Positions 61,431 to 64,000 of a stretch of DNA of 64,000 nt are shown here, in pieces (position 1 is the stretch's first letter; every line of letters starts with the position of its first letter). The stretch is taken from NCBI RefSeq assembly GCF_028389875.1, contig NC_084663.1, positions 213,559,876 to 213,623,875 on the forward strand, given 5' to 3'. The notes below the pieces were generated by a model that searched no databases, was not told the origin of the DNA, and saw only the letters and a program-made list of their open reading frames with translations. Source of the DNA: Rhea pennata (lineage: Eukaryota > Chordata > Aves > Rheiformes > Rheidae). A program made the translations under genes and the position numbers.

Positions 61431-61476
61431 GGGCTCGTCCGGGATTTGAACTCAGGACCTCTCGGACCCAAACCAA
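60883..61476 (-). pseudogene. Open frame: CR1 ORF2 C-terminus reading out of a tRNA sequence
   Basis: The frame is open for 197 codons. The first 15 or so come from the tRNA-Pro-like segment (anticodon arm to acceptor end). It then enters CR1 ORF2 in its natural frame and ends at the natural ORF2 stop (60883-60885). An in-frame TGA lies just upstream and the first codon is TTG, so there is no sensible ATG start for the fusion. It lacks the endonuclease and reverse transcriptase. I regard it as a decaying retroposon frame that happens to be intact, not as a gene. Confidence 0.85.
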
Positions 61477-61502
61477 AAATCATATTCCTAGACCAACGAG
61501 CT
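61431..61502 (-). pseudogene. tRNA-Pro(TGG)-like pseudogene
   Basis: A 72-nt sequence on the minus strand aligns end to end with tRNA-Pro. The anticodon loop reads TTTGGGT, so the anticodon position is TGG, unlike the AGG gene at 19.8 kb. Damage: first base changed (A for G); A-box end AGGAA instead of AGGGG; anticodon stem largely destroyed (TTTGG opposite CCGAG); one T-stem/variable change (CCTGAG). The B-box GTTCAAATCC and 3' acceptor half GACGAGCCC are intact. It cannot fold as a working tRNA. It sits at the 5' end of the young CR1 in the same orientation, as in the other two tRNA::CR1 loci here. Confidence 0.93.
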
Positions 61503-61504
61503 GC

Positions 61505-62140
61505 CTTAGTAGCATGACCCCATCTCTCAGCCTCTCCTCATACATCCTGATCTCCAGCCCTGACCCGTTTGGTGGCCCTGCCAGGCTTGATCCCATCTGT
61601 CACTCTCTGCATGATACTCTGGGGAATCCAGGGTACTATGGGGAGTTAAAACTGGACCCAGTGCCCCAGTGTGATCTCAGGCTCTGAGGAGAGGTGAAGA
61701 ATTACTTCCTTCAACCTGCTGGCTGCCCTCCTGCTGATGCAATCCAGGATGTGGTTGCCCCCTTGCTGAAAGGGCACACCATCAGGTCGTGTGCAGCTTG
61801 CAGTCCATCAGAACCCCTGGTCCATTTCTGGATCCTCTCTATCCAGTTGGCCCCAACCTAGAATGCTGCATGGGTTTATTGCACCCCAAAAGCTGGATTT
61901 ACACTTCTCTGTGATAAACTTGGTGAGGTTCCTGTTAATCCATTTGTTCAGCTTGTCAAAGTCCCTCTGAATAGCATCGCTGTTCTCCAACGTATCGCCT
62001 GGCTCCCCAGTCTGGTATCTTCTGCAGACATTGTGAGAGGGCAGCCTGCCCCGTTGTTGAATAACCGGTTGAACTACCAGGTAGCTTCTTTGCTGGACAA
62101 TGACGAGATCCATTGGACATATTCACTACCTCCTGTTTGG
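61505..62140 (-). mobile_element. Older CR1, right part of the split copy
   Basis: A decayed CR1 minus-strand sequence continuing the copy at 60592-60795 in order. It includes 'ccatctctcagcctctcctcat', 'ctgatctccagccctgacccg', 'gaggagaggtgaagaattacttccttcaacctgctggc', 'tgatgcaatccaggatgtggttg', 'agggcacacca', then 'agcttgtcaaagtccctctgaatagcatcgc' and 'gcctggctccccagtctggtatcttctgcagac'. All ORF2 frames are broken. The right limit is fuzzy; similarity is lost by about 62140. Confidence 0.75.
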
Positions 62141-64000
62141 TCAGCTGGGCTATGAAGCCTTAATGGTATCAAAGGCTCCATCTTTTAAAACACCATCTAA
62201 CTTGATTCAATATCTAAACGCTCATATGGACCTTTAATATCTTGATGATTTATGGCTAGCACTGAGATTTGGCCAAACTGTTACTCCATTTGTATAAACC
62301 CTTTGGGCTGATGGAGGGCTTGCAGATCAAGTCTCTGACTTTTATTTAGACTCTCTGAAAATAGAGTTGTTCACAAGTGACTCTATATCTCACCACAGAC
62401 TGGTGAAAATTCACAGTTATGGAGACTGGATTCATGCAGACTGAGGGCTTAGTTTGTAGATGTGGATCAAAGATGTTCAAAGGGCTTTTCCAATGGGGGA
62501 ACAGTCATACGTGGATGATAAAACTGAGCGAGTTTAATGTCCTGAGAGCATATCTTCTTACTGCATTTGCTCAGAATATCTGTTTATGACGAATGTAAAG
62601 CAGACCCAATAGGCCATGGAGTTCAGTCAAGGGTGTTCATTTATGTGCTGGGATTTCATGTCCAGCACGGGCTGTTAGGGTTTTGAAGAGGCAAAACAGC
62701 AACCCCCCCCCCCACCCCCACTGCTTGGTTCTTAAAAATGCATTACTGTAGTGCTCGTCCTTTTTTAAACATCAGAAAAGAAGAAATTCTTTATATTATT
62801 TGTATTACATTAGACCCTAGGAAGAGCAAGCACAATCCCATTTGCACTGACTGCTGTGCAAGCAAATATAGTTTCTGTGGGACTGAATAGACCAACTGAC
62901 ATTATTATTTCCTGAGAACACATGAACTAAATGTCTTGTTGAAGCTCAGGCATGAAATCTATGGCAGAACCAGAACTTCCAGCAGAATTGCTCCTCCCAG
63001 AAAACCAAGACTAGATCCTAGCATATTTCAACCAGGTAGTGGGTGCCTGCGATGCGTGAGGGATAAGAGTGAGTTATGAGGATTCCCAGAAGGAACCACA
63101 GTGGTACGTTGAGCAAACGCTCCCTTGGTGTCTGAAACCTCCTACTGTTGGTCTTTCTGAAGAGAGAAAATGGACAAAGATGGTATTTCCTAATTTCTGA
63201 GGGCTGGCTTTGCAATCTGACCCATCTTTTTCTGGAAGCAGTTAATAGTTACAGTTGATTCCCAGACATGTGGCTAAAATAAGATTTATTTTCTCTTACT
63301 AATATTTGAATGTTAGAAACCAGAAATAAACTGAGGTTTAGAACGAAATTGTGGACAGATAATTTTACATTTTCTTGCCTCTTGCCCTGAAAATGCTTGT
63401 ACTGGCCCCAGTTGGTGCCAGGTTCTTGACATGATCACCATGCTGGGTAGGGATGGTGTTTTAGACCTTTGTCTGTCTGAAGACCTCCACTATGGATCTC
63501 ATCATCTTTAATGTCCTGCCCCCTCCTTGCAAGGTAGGACAGTGCTGTATCCTCTTTCTGCAGAGAGTCACAGGCACAAGGAGGCTGTGATCACTCTCAG
63601 GTGGCTAGGTCACTATGAAGATTTAGAGAAAGCCGTATGGCTCATGAATTCCAGGTTGATCTTATGAAAACCTTGCAAAGGGTGTATTTCATACCTTGCA
63701 GGACCCTTAGAGTGCGCTGAAGCTCTGGACAGGGTGCAAGTCTGGAGCTCCAATTTGTTTGTATGTTCCATCTCCTGGGCAGTACAAAAGGGCAGCCCTC
63801 TCCCTTGTGGTCCTCCGTACAGCTGCCCAACAGTCCTTTTCAGGTGAGGTTAAACCACCTTTGAGATGTGGCAGAGAGAACAAGGAAAGAGCCAGGACTG
63901 CAGGGAGCCCCAGGGAAAACTTGGAGCACATGGATCCAACGGGCTGGATCCCAATGCAGCCTTGGAGTGAGTAGGGAGCCAGAGGAGAGATTTACCCTGC
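62141..64000. other. Non-coding stretch, no supported gene
   Basis: No gene or repeat recognised up to the window edge, except a C-rich run at 62703-62719 (eleven C residues, then A and five C). Confidence 0.6.

Noticed and set aside
1..64000. CRISPR arrays, operons, prophage or bacterial insertion sequences
   Set aside because: No spaced direct repeats, no ribosome binding sites before frames, and the repeat content is avian nuclear.
1..64000. Endogenous retrovirus or LTR element
   Set aside because: The only reverse-transcriptase sequence belongs to CR1 LINEs; no LTR pair, primer-binding site or gag/env-like frame was seen.

Overview
The window looks like non-coding nuclear DNA from a bird. 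The strongest evidence is a set of CR1 LINE copies of avian type. They are recognised by their 3' tail, which on the + strand reads as an 'agaatcatagaatca' start, then 'ggttggaagggacctctgg', then 'catctagtccaacc'. The set also includes a long CR1 reverse-transcriptase remnant, one much older CR1 3' end, MIR-like SINE fragments and a canonical vertebrate tRNA-Pro gene. A tRNA-Ile-headed, CR1-tailed SINE near 8.0 kb resembles, from memory, the TguSINE1 type known from passerines. That hints at a songbird but does not prove it. I could not support any ordinary protein-coding gene. Every reading frame over about 100 codons is either CR1-derived or has no recognisable domain.

Layout. 1-7.98 kb: unique sequence with small tandem repeats. 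7.99-8.12 kb: tRNA-Ile::CR1 SINE (- strand). 12.03-13.99 kb: 5'-truncated CR1 (- strand) carrying most of the reverse transcriptase in broken frames. 16.34 kb: MIR-like fragment. 17.12-17.76 kb: old CR1 3' end (+ strand). 19.62-19.87 kb: intact tRNA-Pro(AGG) gene (- strand) with a short CR1 tail starting seven bases past its 3' end. 23.2-24.06 kb: AT-rich, conserved-looking block followed by an isolated CpG-rich segment. 26.4 kb: a second AT-rich, homeodomain-type block. 30.6-30.95 kb: MIR-like piece and an ancient CR1 3' end. 32.3-32.7 kb: structured inverted repeat and another MIR-like piece. 35.6-35.9 kb: CpG-enriched segment with an exon-like frame. 47.5-47.7 kb: GATA-site cluster. 49.5-50.0 kb: two CR1 tails. 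56.5-57.3 kb: conserved-looking block with a palindromic CRE. 60.6-62.1 kb: nested locus in which a young CR1 headed by a tRNA-Pro pseudogene splits an older CR1. The remainder, to 64 kb, is unannotated.

The main discovery-type signal is that three separate loci place a tRNA-derived sequence directly 5' of a truncated CR1, always in the same orientation: Ile-like, Pro-AGG and Pro-TGG-like. The CR1 breakpoint differs at each one. This is the architecture expected when CR1 machinery creates or mobilises tRNA/LINE chimeras. The Pro-AGG locus may instead be a working tRNA gene with a CR1 inserted in its 3' flank. No genes here form an operon or pathway. If the window has other functions, they are probably cis-regulatory, and those calls rest on composition and motifs only.
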